A stretch of DNA of 64,000 nucleotides from Purpureocillium takamizusanense (GCF_022605165.1 NC_063072.1:186001-250000); one strand, 5' to 3'; counted from the stretch's first letter, positions 11,080-23,376 are shown. Program-made: numbers and translations. Notes: generated from the sequence alone by a model not told the origin.

Positions 11080-13228
11080 ATGGGTGGCTGTCAATCGTCG
11101 TGTTGCGGAGGTAACCAAACCCTCCCCGCCCGTGGACGCGTCCACCTGCCGCCTCGGAAAAAGACGTTCTGACTTGAGCTTGCAGGACGATCCCGCGATG
11201 GTCTCTACGAGCCCGTGCTGGCCGACAGCGAGAGGGAGGCCGTCGCAGACTTGCTGCAGTACCTGGAAAATGTGCCTACTACCACCCTGCCCCGTCCCGC
11301 TACCCCTCAGACTCTGACCGAACCCCAGCGCGGCGAGACCGACTTCTTCTCGGGAGAGCCCCTCCGGGCTTTGAGCACTCTAGTCTTTTCCGAAAACATC
11401 GATCTCCAGAGAAGCGCCAGCCTCACCTTTGCCGAAATCACTGAACGAGGTACGTGACCGGTCGCCGCTTGCCCGTGGCCCGAACCCCTCGTCTCCACAA
11501 GACGAGGCTGTGTCGCGGTGCCACCGTCTTCGACCAAACCCGCCCGTTCAACCAAGCATGGCCTTGGCCTGCAGGGCCCTTCATCACACGTGCTAACGCC
11601 GGCTGCAGATGTCCGAGAAGTTGACCGCGATACCCTCGAGCCCATCCTATTCCTTCTCCAGAGCCCGGACATTGAAGTCCAACGGGCTGCCAGCGCCGCC
11701 TTGGGCAACCTTGCCGTCAACAGTACGTGATTTGCGACGTGGAGCCGTGGAGTAATCGTCCTTGATGCTGACCCTGACCTGCAGCCGAAAACAAGGTTCT
11801 CATCGTACAGCTGGGCGGCCTGACGCCGCTCATCCGGCAGATGCTTTCGCCCAATGTCGAGGTCCAGTGCAATGCCGTCGGCTGCATCACCAACCTTGCG
11901 ACCCACGAGGAGAACAAGGCCAAGATCGCCCGCTCTGGTGCCCTCGGCCCGCTCACCAGGCTGGCCAAGTCCCGGGACATGCGCGTCCAGCGAAACGCCA
12001 CGGGCGCTCTCCTCAACATGACACACTCTGGTACGCACGAGCCTTGAGCAACGGCGCCCTTGGTCTGTGCTGACAGTGTTGTAGATGAAAACCGGCAACA
12101 GCTTGTTAACGCCGGCGCCATCCCGGTCCTCGTCCAGCTCCTCTCGTCCCCCGACGTCGACGTCCAGTACTACTGCACGACGGCGCTGAGCAACATCGCG
12201 GTCGATGCCAACAACAGAAGGAAGCTCGCGTCGTCGGAACCCAAGCTGGTCCAGTCGCTGGTCAATCTGATGGACTCGTCGTCTCCCAAGGTCCAGTGCC
12301 AGGCAGCCCTGGCCCTTCGAAACCTCGCGTCCGACGAAAAGTACCAGCTCGACATTGTGCGCGCCAACGGCCTGCACCCCCTCCTCCGCCTCCTCCAGTC
12401 CTCATACCTCCCCCTGATACTCTCGGCCGTTGCGTGCATACGCAATATTTCGATTCATCCCCTGAACGAGTCGCCCATCATCGAGGCCAACTTTTTGAAG
12501 CCCCTCGTCGACCTCCTCGGATCGACCGACAACGAGGAAATCCAGTGTCATGCCATCTCGACCCTGCGAAACCTGGCCGCCAGCTCCGACCGCAACAAGG
12601 CGCTCGTCCTCGACGCGGGCGCGGTGCAGAAGTGCAAGCAGCTGGTGCTGGATGTTCCCGTGACGGTCCAGTCGGAGATGACGGCCGCCATCGCCGTTCT
12701 CGCCCTCAGCGATGACCTCAAGTCGCACCTGCTCAACCTCGGCGTCTGCGACGTGCTGATCCCGCTCACACACTCTCCTAGCATTGAGGTACAGGGCAAC
12801 AGTGCCGCGGCGCTGGGCAACTTGTCCTCGAAAGGTAGGCAGCCTCCACTGCGTGACGACAGTGAGACGATGCTAATGGATTTTTTCTTAACGCAGTCGG
12901 CGACTATTCCATCTTTGTGCAGAATTGGAACGAGCCCAACGGCGGTGTTCATGGCTACCTCGGGCGGTTCCTTCAGTCGGGCGACGCGACCTTCCAGCAC
13001 ATTGCCGTGTGGACGCTCCTCCAGCTGTTCGAGTCGGAGGACAAGGCGCTCATCAGCCTCATCGGAAAGGCCGACGACATCATCGAGCATATCCGGAACA
13101 TCGCGAAACGACAAGTCGAGGCCGAGCCTGAATCTGACGAGGAGGACGAAGGCGAGGTGGTGAACCTGGCGCAGCGATGCCTCGAGCTGCTAGGCCAGAG
13201 CATGTCCAAGGCGCACATTGAGGGCTGA
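11080..13228 (+). CDS. VAC8: Vacuolar armadillo-repeat protein Vac8
   Basis: A myristoylated and palmitoylated armadillo-repeat protein of the vacuole membrane that acts in vacuole inheritance, fusion and nucleus-vacuole contact. Six exons: 11080-11110, 11186-11449, 11609-11722, 11785-12030, 12085-12834 and 12897-13228, giving 578 residues, the same length as yeast Vac8. The N-terminus [11 protein letters not shown] has Gly2 for myristoylation and Cys4, Cys8 and Cys9 for palmitoylation; the start is certain for this reason. Successive ARM repeats show the family wording, e.g. [54 protein letters not shown] and [17 protein letters not shown]. The acidic tail before the last helix ([16 protein letters not shown]) is also typical. 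The 31-nt first exon covers only the lipid-anchor motif. Confidence 0.97.
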
Positions 13229-13907
13229 GGCGTACCCGGCGGATGGACCAGGAACTGGTTCCCTTGACAAGGTGCTTTTGGGCCGAGACAGCCCCAGACG
13301 GCGAGCGTGGCATCGGAGTTATAGGCGTCTGGACGTCGAATCTGTTGTTGTGGACTGCGGCTGGGTCACTCCCTGCGACTGGGCCCTCTGTTGTCGTTTT
13401 CAAAGAGCCGATTTATTCTTGATGCGGGAACTTGTTTGGCCGCCGCGACCATGTGGGAGCCTGATGCGCGTCGGTCGACGACACGTGGCGCGGATAGTCC
13501 TTTGGTCGCGGCAGCATCACGAGAGAGACTGAGGGCAATTCTTTTGTACAAAGCATTTCCGGCGAATGACCGTGGTTAGCCTAGCATTACCTGCCTTTTG
13601 TCGATTTTTTTTGTTCCTCCGACGGTTGGTTGGAGAGGAATGTGCATGCAGCAGACGGGTTGCACGCGCGGATGAGAGAAAGAGAAAGAGACAGAGAGTT
13701 GTAATTAGACAGACCGTGACGAGTTTAGGCCTTCTTATTATATACCCTTGCGTGCTGAGCGCCGGACATTGCTGAAGTGAGGCTATCTATCCATCTATGG
13801 TACATTTGTATGACAAAAAAATAGGACAATCATGCAGGGAGGGCATGAGATGTCTCGGGGGCAAGCAAGGTGACAGAGGGTCGAGTGAGGTGTCAGGGAG
13901 GTCCGAA
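13229..13907. other. Convergent intergenic region between VAC8 and IMP1
   Basis: 3' flanks of two convergent genes. There are A/T-rich patches at 13,730-13,830 and no supported gene. Confidence 0.6.
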
Positions 13908-14712
13908 TCATGATGAAGGGCCGGGGCTGGGGCCGGAGCCGGGGCTTGGGACGGGATCCAGGCCGTTCCTGATCCAGTGCCTCTCGCGCCAGGGCAGGAC
14001 CTTGGCGATGATCTTGCCCTGGACGAGGGCGAGCGGGAGGGGGCCGAACTGGCGCGAGTCGCGCGAGGCGGGGAGGTTGTCGCCGACGATCCAGCAGTGG
14101 CCTTGGGGGACCTGGGCGGGGTGTAAGTAGCAGAAGGAGCGGAATGTTAGCCGGATATATAGATGGCGCGCTTGGATAGATTGCAGTGTCGTCACGAGCA
14201 AGACGGGGAGGGAGGAAGTACGGAAGGTGTCACGAAGGCGGGAGATGAGGAAGTAAGGAAGAAGAACAACGCACCTGAATCATCTGCTCCTCGCCGTCCT
14301 CGCCGGGGGTGCCCAGGGAGACGTAGTCGCCGGGAAGACCGACGAGGCGCTTGACGCCGTGCTGGGAGTCGGAGATGGGGATCTTGTAGAGGACGAGGTC
14401 GCCGACGCGGAGGCGGTTGTAAGCACCACCACTACCACTGCCACTGCCACCACCACCACTGCTATCACCGCTGCTACTGCTGCTTATGCCGCCGCCGCGG
14501 CGGGCCGTCATGTCGGCGGCGATCCAGTCGCCGTGGACGGAAAAGGTGGGGAGCATGGAGGGCCCGCTGGCGGGGGAGAGCTGGACGAGGTGCGTGAAGG
14601 CGAGGTGGGCGAGGCAGGTGGCCTTGAGGGTGGAGATGGCGAGGCGGAGGGGGTGAGCGGCGGCGGCACCGGCGGCGGAACCGGCGCCGAAGAGGGAGGA
14701 GAAGAAGGACAT
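13908..14712 (-). CDS. IMP1: Mitochondrial inner membrane protease subunit 1 (S26 signal peptidase)
   Basis: A catalytic subunit of the inner membrane peptidase that removes sorting signals from proteins of the intermembrane space. Two exons, 14712-14275 and 14111-13908, give 213 residues; the intron is 163 bp. The Ser box is SGPSMLPTF, with the catalytic Ser before Met, and the Lys box is GVKRLVGLPGDYV. The C-terminal boxes are GHCWIVGDN and SRQFGPLP. Between the Ser and Lys boxes there is an insert of about 25 residues made almost only of Gly and Ser, which yeast Imp1 does not have. The SGPSM and GHCW-GDN wording fits IMP1 better than IMP2. The ATG at 14712 opens a short N-terminus with the membrane helix (about residues 20-40). 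Confidence 0.9.
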
Positions 14713-15978
14713 TGTTGAGGGGGAACGTCGGTGGTGATGGTGGTTGTTGTTTGTGTGAGAAGGTGAGGACTCAGGAGGAGCTATGCGGTTGTGCGTTGCG
14801 GTGGCATAGTTGGTGCCGCGGGAGGTGAAGGGGGGGGGTGAGAGATTGCGGTGTTGAGACGGGTTGAGGTGATGATGATGTATGGATGGTGATAGGTGGG
14901 CGTGTGGTAATGAGGTTGATGAGGATGAGAAGTCGGTAGGTGATGGGGAGTTGATGAGGTGACGATTTGCGGGTTGCTGACCGACGGTGAGAGCTCGGTG
15001 AGCGGCGCGGGCCCACATTAAGATACATTCTGGGTGTGGCAGCTTCACCGTGAACTCACCTTGTTCAATGATCCCCCATCTGCCTCCTCATCCGTTGACG
15101 CTCGGAGCTAAGTTAGTTACCAAGTATTTCACCTAATGTTGGGCATGGGACCGCAAAATAACTGGAAAGACGGCGCACTACTCGAATCGCCGCCGAGCGC
15201 ATGGAACGTGTGTCCCAAGGGCATGGCGCTGGTCAGGTACGGTCAAGCGAGGAGGCAGAGCAGATCAGTCTCGTCAGCGCTACGGGCTAGCTTCCGCAGC
15301 CACCGTCCAGGAGCACCCGCCGCAGACTATCTCGCCTGTGCCGAGACCCGCGCAGCCGCATGATGTATATCCTCTACTGCTCTGTCGATGCGAACCCCAA
15401 CACTCAGCTCTTCATTACCCGACCCTTATACGCTCGAGGCCATGTGGTGAACCACACCGGCGGGCAAAGCCGCCTTGGACTCCTCCCCCTCTCTTACGGG
15501 CACCGGGGGGCGGGCTCCCATGCACACCCCCCCTGTTTCTCCACCAATGGAACCGGACAACAGATCCAAGGATGCGCTCTGGGGGGGTTTGGAGCAAGTT
15601 GGGGGCCACGTCCGGCAAACACCGGCGGCGCGACGACGGCAGGCAAGGCAAGGCAGGGTCGCATTCACTACTAGGCTTGCGTGCAGAATGCCGATCCTTG
15701 AATCCTGCCATAGGCGGAAAATATACTACTACTGCAGAAAAGGGCTCCTGGGTGAAGGATTCTGGCCATGACGATCGGACTACGGGGTGGGTATTGCGAC
15801 GCAGGCATCAAAAGCGGCCCGGCTGGTGGCAGTTCAAGGCGATCTGGTGAAGCAGTTCGAGTATATAAAGACCGGCCTCCGTCTTTGCACGTCGAAACCA
15901 GTGGCCAATTTTTGTTGCGTCTGACAGCTGCAAGGTAGTATTTCACTTCTCCTTTCCAAAAAAAAAGCAACTTTCACA
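14713..15978. other. Intergenic region
   Basis: IMP1 promoter side plus the promoter of the secreted protein at 15979. It contains a G-rich tract near 14,828. Short Pro/Gly/Arg-rich frames at 15,338-15,850 have no domain and are rejected as genes. Confidence 0.55.
15862..15870 (+). promoter_or_regulatory. TATA box
   Basis: TATATAAAG lies about 110 bp upstream of the ATG at 15979 with a pyrimidine-rich stretch between, the usual arrangement for a strongly regulated fungal secreted-protein gene. Confidence 0.55.
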
Positions 15979-16605
15979 ATGCTCCTCGGCTCCAGCATCT
16001 TGGCCGCCCTCTCGGCCGCAGCCCTCGCCCTCGCCGGCACGCCCGTCGAGAGCGGCAACTGGGTCGAGGACAGCCCCAGCTTCTCCAGCCAGTCGTGCGC
16101 GGGCGGCACCGTCAACGGCCTGACCTTTACGATCCCCAAGTCCCCCAACGGCGACACGGGCGGCTCGGGGTGCTCCAACGGGCACCTGCGGGCGGAGCGG
16201 CGCTACAAGGACGACTACTCGACGGGCGTGCGCCAGTTCGGCGGCACCTTTAGGATCAACTCCATGTCCGGGACGCGCATCTCGGTCAAGCAGACGTTCA
16301 ACGGCGACGCGGGGCCGTACTTTATCCTCGCCGTCGAGCAGGGCGGGCGGCTGTACAGCGTCGAGGGCGGAGCGACGGTCGCGCCCGCGGGCGTGGCGAC
16401 GGTGGGCGCCTCGGTGCGCATCAACACGGTGCACAACGCGGATAACCACCGCTTCAGCGTTTATGTCAATGGCAAGGAGGCGTTTCGCGACGACAACGCC
16501 CCCGGCGGGAGCTTCTACGACAAGATTGGTGCGTATACGACGAATAGCGGGACGGGGGACATGAGCATTACGTGGAGCGACGTGCAGTTTTGGCACCGCG
16601 CGTGA
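15979..16605 (+). CDS. Secreted jelly-roll protein, possibly a polysaccharide lyase
   Basis: A single exon of 208 residues with a signal peptide (MLLGSSILAALSAAALALA) and no further membrane segment. The mature part alternates short beta strands (e.g. GVRQFGGTFRINSM, PYFILAVEQGGRLYSVEGG, ASVRINTVHNADNHRFSVYV) and ends MSITWSDVQFWHR. This looks like a concanavalin-A-type beta sandwich. Small fungal polysaccharide lyases such as glucuronan lyases have this size and style, but I cannot place catalytic residues with certainty, so the lyase activity is inference. The start follows directly on a CACA leader with a TATA box 110 bp upstream. No intron. Confidence 0.65.
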   Translation: MLLGSSILAALSAAALALAGTPVESGNWVEDSPSFSSQSCAGGTVNGLTFTIPKSPNGDTGGSGCSNGHLRAERRYKDDYSTGVRQFGGTFRINSMSGTRISVKQTFNGDAGPYFILAVEQGGRLYSVEGGATVAPAGVATVGASVRINTVHNADNHRFSVYVNGKEAFRDDNAPGGSFYDKIGAYTTNSGTGDMSITWSDVQFWHRA

Positions 16606-17628
16606 GGGCATGACGTTTGCACGATGGTGGCGTTTTCTTCTTCTCGAACGATGTTGTTGGGTGATGGGGGAACGCGGGCGGGCGGGCGGGCGGGCGGGCG
16701 GGTTTTGTTTCCACGAGTCTCTTGTTTTTCTTCGTTCTTGAGCGGTATTGAATTGGACATCGTCGTGAGCCAGAGGCTCCGTGTGTGAAGAATCCGCATT
16801 TTGCGTTTCCGTTCGTGCTTGTGTAGAACTCCCTTTTGTGTACTTTTAACCAAGGCCCCTTGCCGACTCAGTTCAAGACACTGCCGTCAGACGGTGGTAG
16901 ACGAGGCTGACGTTTGTCCGCCCGGCTGGGGAGCATTCGTCGGATAAGCGGCCAGTATACTGCAAGGTATAAAATCCATTCCTCTCCAAATCTGACACAA
17001 GTCCTTGACTGTTGGTTAGGAGCTCGGGCGTGGGGGGGAAGGGTCCCTATGCGTAGCCCACCTACGTAGGAAGTACTCGTAAGCAGACAGACCAACTGAA
17101 TGGGAACCACCACTCAGTTGGGTCTGCGTACATACAGTACCCGCCCGAGACTATAGGGACTTTTGTATAAAAAAAAAAAAACTTGAGGCGAACTTGATCC
17201 CGCTTCTGGTCCGTGCTGAAGCCCGCTTGGAATTCGCGACACATCCCGAGCCGGTATCGACCACGCCATTACCAATGCTGGGGGTCCCGACTCCCACAGT
17301 CAGCGCCTGGTCCTTGATGGAACCCGGTTCTCGCAGGAGGCAAAACATAACATACCTGCGCTGTAGTAAGCAGCCGCCCAGGGCTTGAAACCATGTAGTA
17401 CTTACATGCCTCCAGACCAAGTCATTCGTGATGGCGCGAGAGGACGTGGCCTATGCATCAGGGTGCTCCACGTCCCGCGCTCCCCACGCATGACTGAGGA
17501 GACTGGAAACAACGCAGTATCGTAAGTAAGAGATGATCGCTTTAAAACAATCCAAGGCCCTCCCATAGAACACGTATTGTTTCCTCATACCCTAAGCAAA
17601 ATTCGCCGTGGCAAGTGAGACGTCGAAA
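16606..17628. other. Intergenic region
   Basis: 3' flank of the secreted jelly-roll gene, then promoter of the gene at 17629. It contains a GGGC tetranucleotide tract at about 16673-16702 and an A run at 17,169. No supported gene. Confidence 0.55.
16673..16702. repeat. GGGC tetranucleotide microsatellite
   Basis: About seven copies of GGGC in the 3' flank of the jelly-roll gene. Confidence 0.85.
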
Positions 17629-18408
17629 ATGCGTAGAGTTGGCCTTTTCATCTTCGTTGCCGCGACGGCATCCGCCCTCGCCCCCTACCGAACGATCGGC
17701 CTCTTGGATGACCACGATGGCCACACCGTCTACAGCACGTTAGGAATCACCACCCCCACCAGCAGCAGCCGCAGCAGTAGCTCACCAGAAATCGCGACCC
17801 CGACAGCCGCGGTCGAGCGTGGCGAAGACGCGGCGGCCCCTGTCCAGTTCAACGACACAGACTTTAGCCAGGACTCTGTGCACTCGAGGGAGTTTGTGCA
17901 CTCGAGCAAGCCCGACGACTACAAGGACTTCAAGGTCGACTGCGGCCACAAGCTCCACAACTACGTCGTGAGGGGGTACTACGAGGCCCGAGACCGGTTC
18001 AAGAAGCTCGGCGGCAAGCCCAACATGAAGGCCGGGCCGGATGCGTGCGGGCAGATTAGCTGTAGCTACAGCACGGCTGTCAAGCTCTGCAACGATGTAC
18101 GTCTGGTGTGAATCTTTCTTCGTGGATATTTTTTTTTCGGTTTTTGTAAACGGACCGGGGCGTCTCTTGAAGAGGATGACCGTTCCCAAGGACCTCTTGT
18201 TGTTTGGTAAAGCTGTGACAATTCCGCTGACGTGAGTGTGTGCCGCTAGAATACCGAGCCAAAGAGCCTGGATTCGTGGAAGCCCATTGCGGAAATCCTT
18301 GAGGAGATACATGAAAGGTGCAACCACGGCGAGGCGCGGGAGTTCCAAGGCGGGGAGCTGTTCCACCCGGAGCATTGGAGGGTCATAATGGAAAGGGGAG
18401 AATGCTAG
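17629..18408 (+). CDS. Small secreted six-cysteine protein, effector candidate
   Basis: Two exons, 17629-18096 and 18250-18408, encode 208 residues. A signal peptide (MRRVGLFIFVAATASALA) is followed by a Ser/Thr-rich stretch. A compact C-terminal domain holds all six cysteines, in VDCGHK, DACGQISC, VKLCND, HERCNH and the final GEC. The last residue is Cys, as is common in small disulphide-bonded secreted proteins. The intron is 153 bp with donor GTACGT and a CGCTAG acceptor. I do not recognise the family. Secretion is well supported; a role in host or microbe interaction is only a guess from size and cysteine content. The ATG at 17629 is the first in frame with the signal peptide. Confidence 0.7.
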
Positions 18409-19492
18409 AGCGCAGGGCTGCTAGATGAGGATCCTTGCGTGGGGGGAGCATGTGCTCTGTCTAAGACACACCCACACATCGACTTATACGGTCACCCTCA
18501 TGACCGCTTCTCAGTGCGAGATGCAGCGATCAAGTTGTGCCCGGGGATTGTGTTTGGAAAAAGCAACTTGACACGTCTGACTTTCATATCCTTCAGGATA
18601 TCGAACGGTGGGTTGATGGGTCCTCTCCCATTCGGATGCCCACTGGTATGAGGCGTTCTGACGCGGATGATATGGCTCGACTCTGGAAAGTCTTGAGAGA
18701 AGATGAGAATTGCTAGAAAAGTCTTCCATGGATGGAGTTCCGTGCTTCAATACAAGTTTGAGGCGAGTTGGTATACCATCGATAGGAGAACGTCTAAGAT
18801 TCCGCGCCGTCTGTGAAAGCCGACGATGTGACGGCTAGTGAGAATGGAGATGATGTTCCAACTCATGCAATACAAGTAGAGACTAGATGGTCTTATCAAC
18901 ATTCGAAGGGACAGAGCTTCAATGAGTGATAGTGGGCGGTTGAAAGGCCATAAGCTTTTCCAACCGCATCGTCTGCACCAAGCGCCACAGCAGTTGCCGG
19001 ATTAAATATGTCCCCGAGAACATGGGCCTTATATCGAGCTCGGTGTGATGAATCATCGAGATTACGAGAAGCATTCGTTGTTTCCGGGCGATCACGTAAT
19101 TGATAGAATCCCATGCTCATGAGAGTAGATTAATGTGCGAAGAATCACGGAACGAGAGTCTTGTACGCTCAGTAGTCGTAGAAAAGTAGAATAAGTGCCG
19201 AGTTGCTGATTCGTCCCGCGTCCCGCGCCAGCCACCTCCTCATTCAGTCTGTTGGCCTGAAGTCTGGACTCAACTAACACCACGTCGGCAACGGGGGTGA
19301 CGGTGCGGGGATCCCTCCCGAATTCGCAACTAACGGCTGCCAGTCCGGTCTTTACGAAGTACGTTACGTGTAAACCCCCCCTGTCATCACTTACTGTTCG
19401 TCATCTCATGAAGCCACCGTTGTGACCAACCTGAATGCCCCGACGTGCTGTTTGGGAACCGCACTCTGTCAAGTTGCACCCCCCCTAACTTT
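18409..19492. other. Intergenic region
   Basis: 3' flank of the secreted protein and promoter of the Zn2Cys6 gene. It is less GC-rich than its surroundings. Only frames below 85 codons are present, without domains. Confidence 0.55.
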
Positions 19493-22110
19493 ATGATGGT
19501 CTCGGCGCAGCGGCAAGAGACAACGGCCAAGTCTCCGCGACACACCGGCAAGGCGCTGCACCGTCAGCATGGGAGCCGCAAGTTTCGTGGCCTCACATGC
19601 GCCAATTGCCGCGCACGAAAGGTAAACCGACACTGTTCATGGCCGGCCGGCCGCCACCCAAGACGCCAAGCATCGCGAGCTTCGTGTCGAGTGAAACTGC
19701 TGACGGCAAATAGGTACGCTGCGAGGGCAGTCAGCCGACGTGCAAGACTTGCGAGGTGTATCACGATGAGTGCCGGTACGACAAGGCTCCCCCGGTGTCC
19801 CAGGTCGTCGCCATGGCCAAACGACTCCAAGAGGCCGAGAGGACGATTGAGCGGCTCCGGGCGAACGGAAGCACTGCATCATCTGAAGGGCCATCGTCGA
19901 CCCTCACTGGTGACGTTTCTATGAACCTGCCTCATCCTATAGGACTGACTGTTGTGTCCACGCCGTCGAATGGTGCTGAGTTGCAACCCGCCACAGGCCT
20001 TGCAGCAGTTCAACCTCCGATTCCGACTGCGCCTTCCGGATCCTCTGTACTGGTGTGCGCTACTGCTCTTGATCTGATGCCGACCTCCTGGCCGCAAGCT
20101 CCCGAAGACGTGGACGTGTCAACTGCTAGGCTAGATAGCAACGACATTGTTGGCCCCGCGCCGGGGCCCGAGGAACCCTCAGAGGCCGAGTTGAGGGTCG
20201 ATGAACATGGAAAGATTCTCTACTATGGCCCAACATCGGCAGTCCATGATCGCCCACAGCCTGACCTCGTGCAGCCATCAGCTCCGACTGCCCGAGCCGG
20301 GGTTGCCCTCGGTTCCCTAGAGAACGAGCAATCACTCTCATGTTATGTGCGAGAGGCTTCAATATGGGAAAGCTTTGCACTTGGCAATGCATCCCTGCAA
20401 ACTGGGATCCCGCGACACATGCTGGCGAAGCTCCTTCGCCTCCACTGGACCTGGGTCTCGCCCATGTTCATGTGGGTGTATCGTCCAGCCTTCATCCGTG
20501 AGTATCGTCCGCAGTGCCTCCATGCCCGCAAAAGCTGAAGAAATACGTGCCGCGTGGCGCGCGCGATAGGCGACATGGCCACCGGAGGCCGCTACTACTC
20601 CGAGTTTCTCCTCATGGTCATGTGCGGCCACGCCGCCAAGTACCAGGACAGCAACAACGGTTCCGAGTTCCTGCTCGCGAGGGCACGCCGCCTCCTTGGC
20701 GCCGCCATTCAGCAGCCGAGCTCCATCCCCACGGTGCAGGCCCTGCTTCAGCTGAGTGCTCGGGACCTGGCGCACGGCTCCATCTCTCAGGCTTGGGTGT
20801 ACGGCGGCATTGCCTTTAGGATGGCGAGCGATCTGGGCCTGCAGCATAGCGGCGCTGGCGTCAAGGGCTTGAGCCGGCTTGACCTGGAGATACGAAGGAG
20901 GCTCTTTTGGGGGTGTTTCTTCTGGGACAAGTATGCGGGTTTCGCTCGCCCCGACTTGACATGACGCATTCCTTTCTCTAATGGCAATGCTAACGACGTC
21001 GGTCGGTCGGTCTAGGGCAACTAGCCTCTACGCGGGGAGATTACCTGCGGTCACCGAAGTGTTGGACCAGAGCTCACTAGATATGCGTGAGTGTCAAGCA
21101 TTATCATTGCGAAATCACCATTCCGGGATAGCTCGGCATGTGACTGACTGACAATACGGCAGTGGACCACTCGACCGAGCACGAGACATGGGTCCCGTAC
21201 TATGGCGACTCTCTGGACTCAGCCGACAACTCACGTAGCCATTACCCCCCAAGAAAGAGCCATGCCGTGTCCTGCTTCGTAAATTCTTGCAAGCTGGCCA
21301 TCATTATCAACGACATAGTCGTTCAGCTCTATTCTAGGCGGAAGAGGTCCATAAGCGAGACGGCCCTCGATGACATCAAACGGCGCCTCGACCTGTGGCG
21401 AACACGATCGCCGTCCCACCTCCGATATGACCCCAACAATTTGCCCTCAATATGCCCGCCTCCGCACCTCATCTCTCAAAAGTGAGAACTCACTCTCTTT
21501 CTCTTTCCTCTCTCTCTCGCGTCTGAAAAGGGAACACTGTTGACCTACTCATGCTAGCCTCCTCTTCTTTGCTTCTGTCATTCTAGCCCACCGTCCCTTC
21601 TGGGCAGTGCCCTCTCACTATCAAACCTGCATCACCGCCTCGCGGAACATCGAAAAACTCGTCTTGCTCCTTGAATCTACCTTCGGGCTAGGAAACATCA
21701 CCTACCTCATGGGGTACTGCATCTACACCGGCGCATCCGCTATTCTAGAAGACGCCAAGAAATGCAACAACTCCTCGCAGGCGACGCTGCAGACCTTTCT
21801 CCGCGCGCTCAACACCGGAATGAGGAGGTGCCCGCTATTGGAGCGTAGTTTGAAAATTATTGTTAAAGGTATGAGCACTACTGTGACGGACAAGGTCCCC
21901 GCCATGGACCAGACGAGCCAGGATCTGCCCCCTACTGCCATTGCGAGCACGTATATTCCCGCCTTTCCTTACGTGGATCCGACGTTGTCGATTGACTTCG
22001 GCATGAGTCGCTATCTAGGAGGGGCGGACTTGGACACCATGTCCGGGTTGGACTCTTTTCCCGAGGCACAGATGGATATGAACGATTTCTTTGGCCCGCC
22101 AATACCGTAA
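19493..22110 (+). CDS. Zn2Cys6 transcription factor with fungal_trans domain
   Basis: A DNA-binding regulator. Six exons, 19493-19621, 19714-20497, 20570-20930, 21016-21086, 21163-21481 and 21558-22110, give 738 residues. The zinc cluster starts CANCRARK and has the exact spacing CX2CX6CX5CX2CX6C; the first intron splits it after ARK, a frequent position in fungi. A short coiled stretch (AKRLQEAERTIERLR) follows for dimerisation. The fungal_trans domain runs from about residue 240: YRPAFIRDMATGGRYYSEFLL, GISQAWVYGGIAFRMASDLGL-like text, then RRRLFWGCFFWDK and SLYAGRLPAV. It lies next to a short-chain dehydrogenase, a dienelactone hydrolase and a transporter, so it is a plausible local pathway regulator. 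The start could be 19493 or 19496 (two Met in a row). Confidence 0.9.
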
Positions 22111-22313
22111 GTGATAGTCATTTATATACAACAGAGCCACCTCATCTCCACCAATGTCTGTATGGCTTATAGCAGAACTTGCGTTAGTTAGAAACCCCTG
22201 TGATGTCCTGAGCCAGTGTGTCGGCCTTCAGGGCGGGTCGGTCTGCCCTGCCAGCGGTTGTCTAACATGTCACGAAGATTAATACACGACATGTTGCGAC
22301 ACGACCGTGTGAT

Positions 22314-23376
22314 TCAGAAGAACAGATTGTGACTTACGCCTCCGTCCACTGCCATGATCAGCCCAGTGATCCAACCGGCCTCCTTGCTGGCGAGGAAGAG
22401 GATGGCTGATTCGATGCCAAAGTCAGCTTCATCCCTCGAAGACTTGAATGTTTGGTAATGCGAACGTACCGTAACCCACGTCCCAACCCGTACCTTCCTT
22501 CTTCATCAGATTCTGGTTGATTCGGGCCTGCCTCATCTCGTCGGTCATGCCCCGCCCCCTCGTCATGGGTGTGTACACCATCCCCGGGGCGACGCAGTTG
22601 ACGCGGATGTTCTCTGCGCCATGGTGCGCCGCCATGGCTCGCGTCATCTGGATGATGGCTCCTTTGGTGGTGGGATACAAGAGGCTGGGGTTTCCTCCTA
22701 GCACTATGAGGGAACGTCAAAGTCAGTCAAGCCAGCCCGAACGAAGGTGCATGGCCAGGGGGGGATGAAGGCGTACGGCCGCTGACGGAGGACATGTTGA
22801 TGATCGATCCACGTCCGGCTTTCCTCATCTCAGGAATGGCATAGCGGCTCATGAGAACCATGCTCGTGACGTTGATGCGAAAGTCCCTCTCCCAAGCCTC
22901 TAGGCTGATGGTCGTGGCGTCGCCGATGGCGCCCCCGACCCCGACTGTTGTCGCCTGCTTAGTGTTTGAACGTCATCCCATGCTGCCAAAGGGCTACTCT
23001 GAGGAGCTCACCCACCAATGTTTACCAGGATATGCACCGCACCGAACAATTCCACAGTTCTGAACACGCCAGTCTTGCACGCCTCTTCGTTCGTCACGTC
23101 TGCTTGAACGACCTCTGAGATGCCGCCCTCCGCCTCAATCATCCGTTTCGTTTCCTTGGCCCAGTCGACGTTGTAGTCGACCAGGGCGACTTTAGCGCCA
23201 TGTCTGGCTAAGAGGATGGCGGCTGCTCGACCGTTGCCAATCTCGCCTGATGTGGTGTTAGCTACATACACCTTTGCAATCGCTCGAGATTGGCACGACT
23301 TACCGTCCATTCGCGAGCCGGCGCCCGTGACGATGGCGACGTCGCCGGTAAAGTCAAAGGCCCTTGGAGGGGCCAT
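22314..23376 (-). CDS. Short-chain dehydrogenase/reductase
   Basis: An NAD(P)-dependent oxidoreductase of the classical SDR family. Five exons, 23376-23304, 23246-23016, 22944-22777, 22703-22470 and 22405-22314, give 265 residues. The nucleotide-binding start is VAIVTGAGSRMDGEIGNGRA, and ALVDYNVD suggests an acidic residue at the end of beta 2, hence NAD preference. Catalytic residues: Ser in INMSSVSG, Tyr and Lys in LLYPTTKGA. VNCVAPGMVYTPM follows as usual. The strand-4 motif reads NIVG instead of NNxG. The end is uncertain: after VDGG the sequence GTAAGT could be a donor for a short last exon, otherwise the frame stops at 22314. Substrate unknown. Its head-to-tail neighbours are a regulator and a dienelactone hydrolase. 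Confidence 0.88.
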
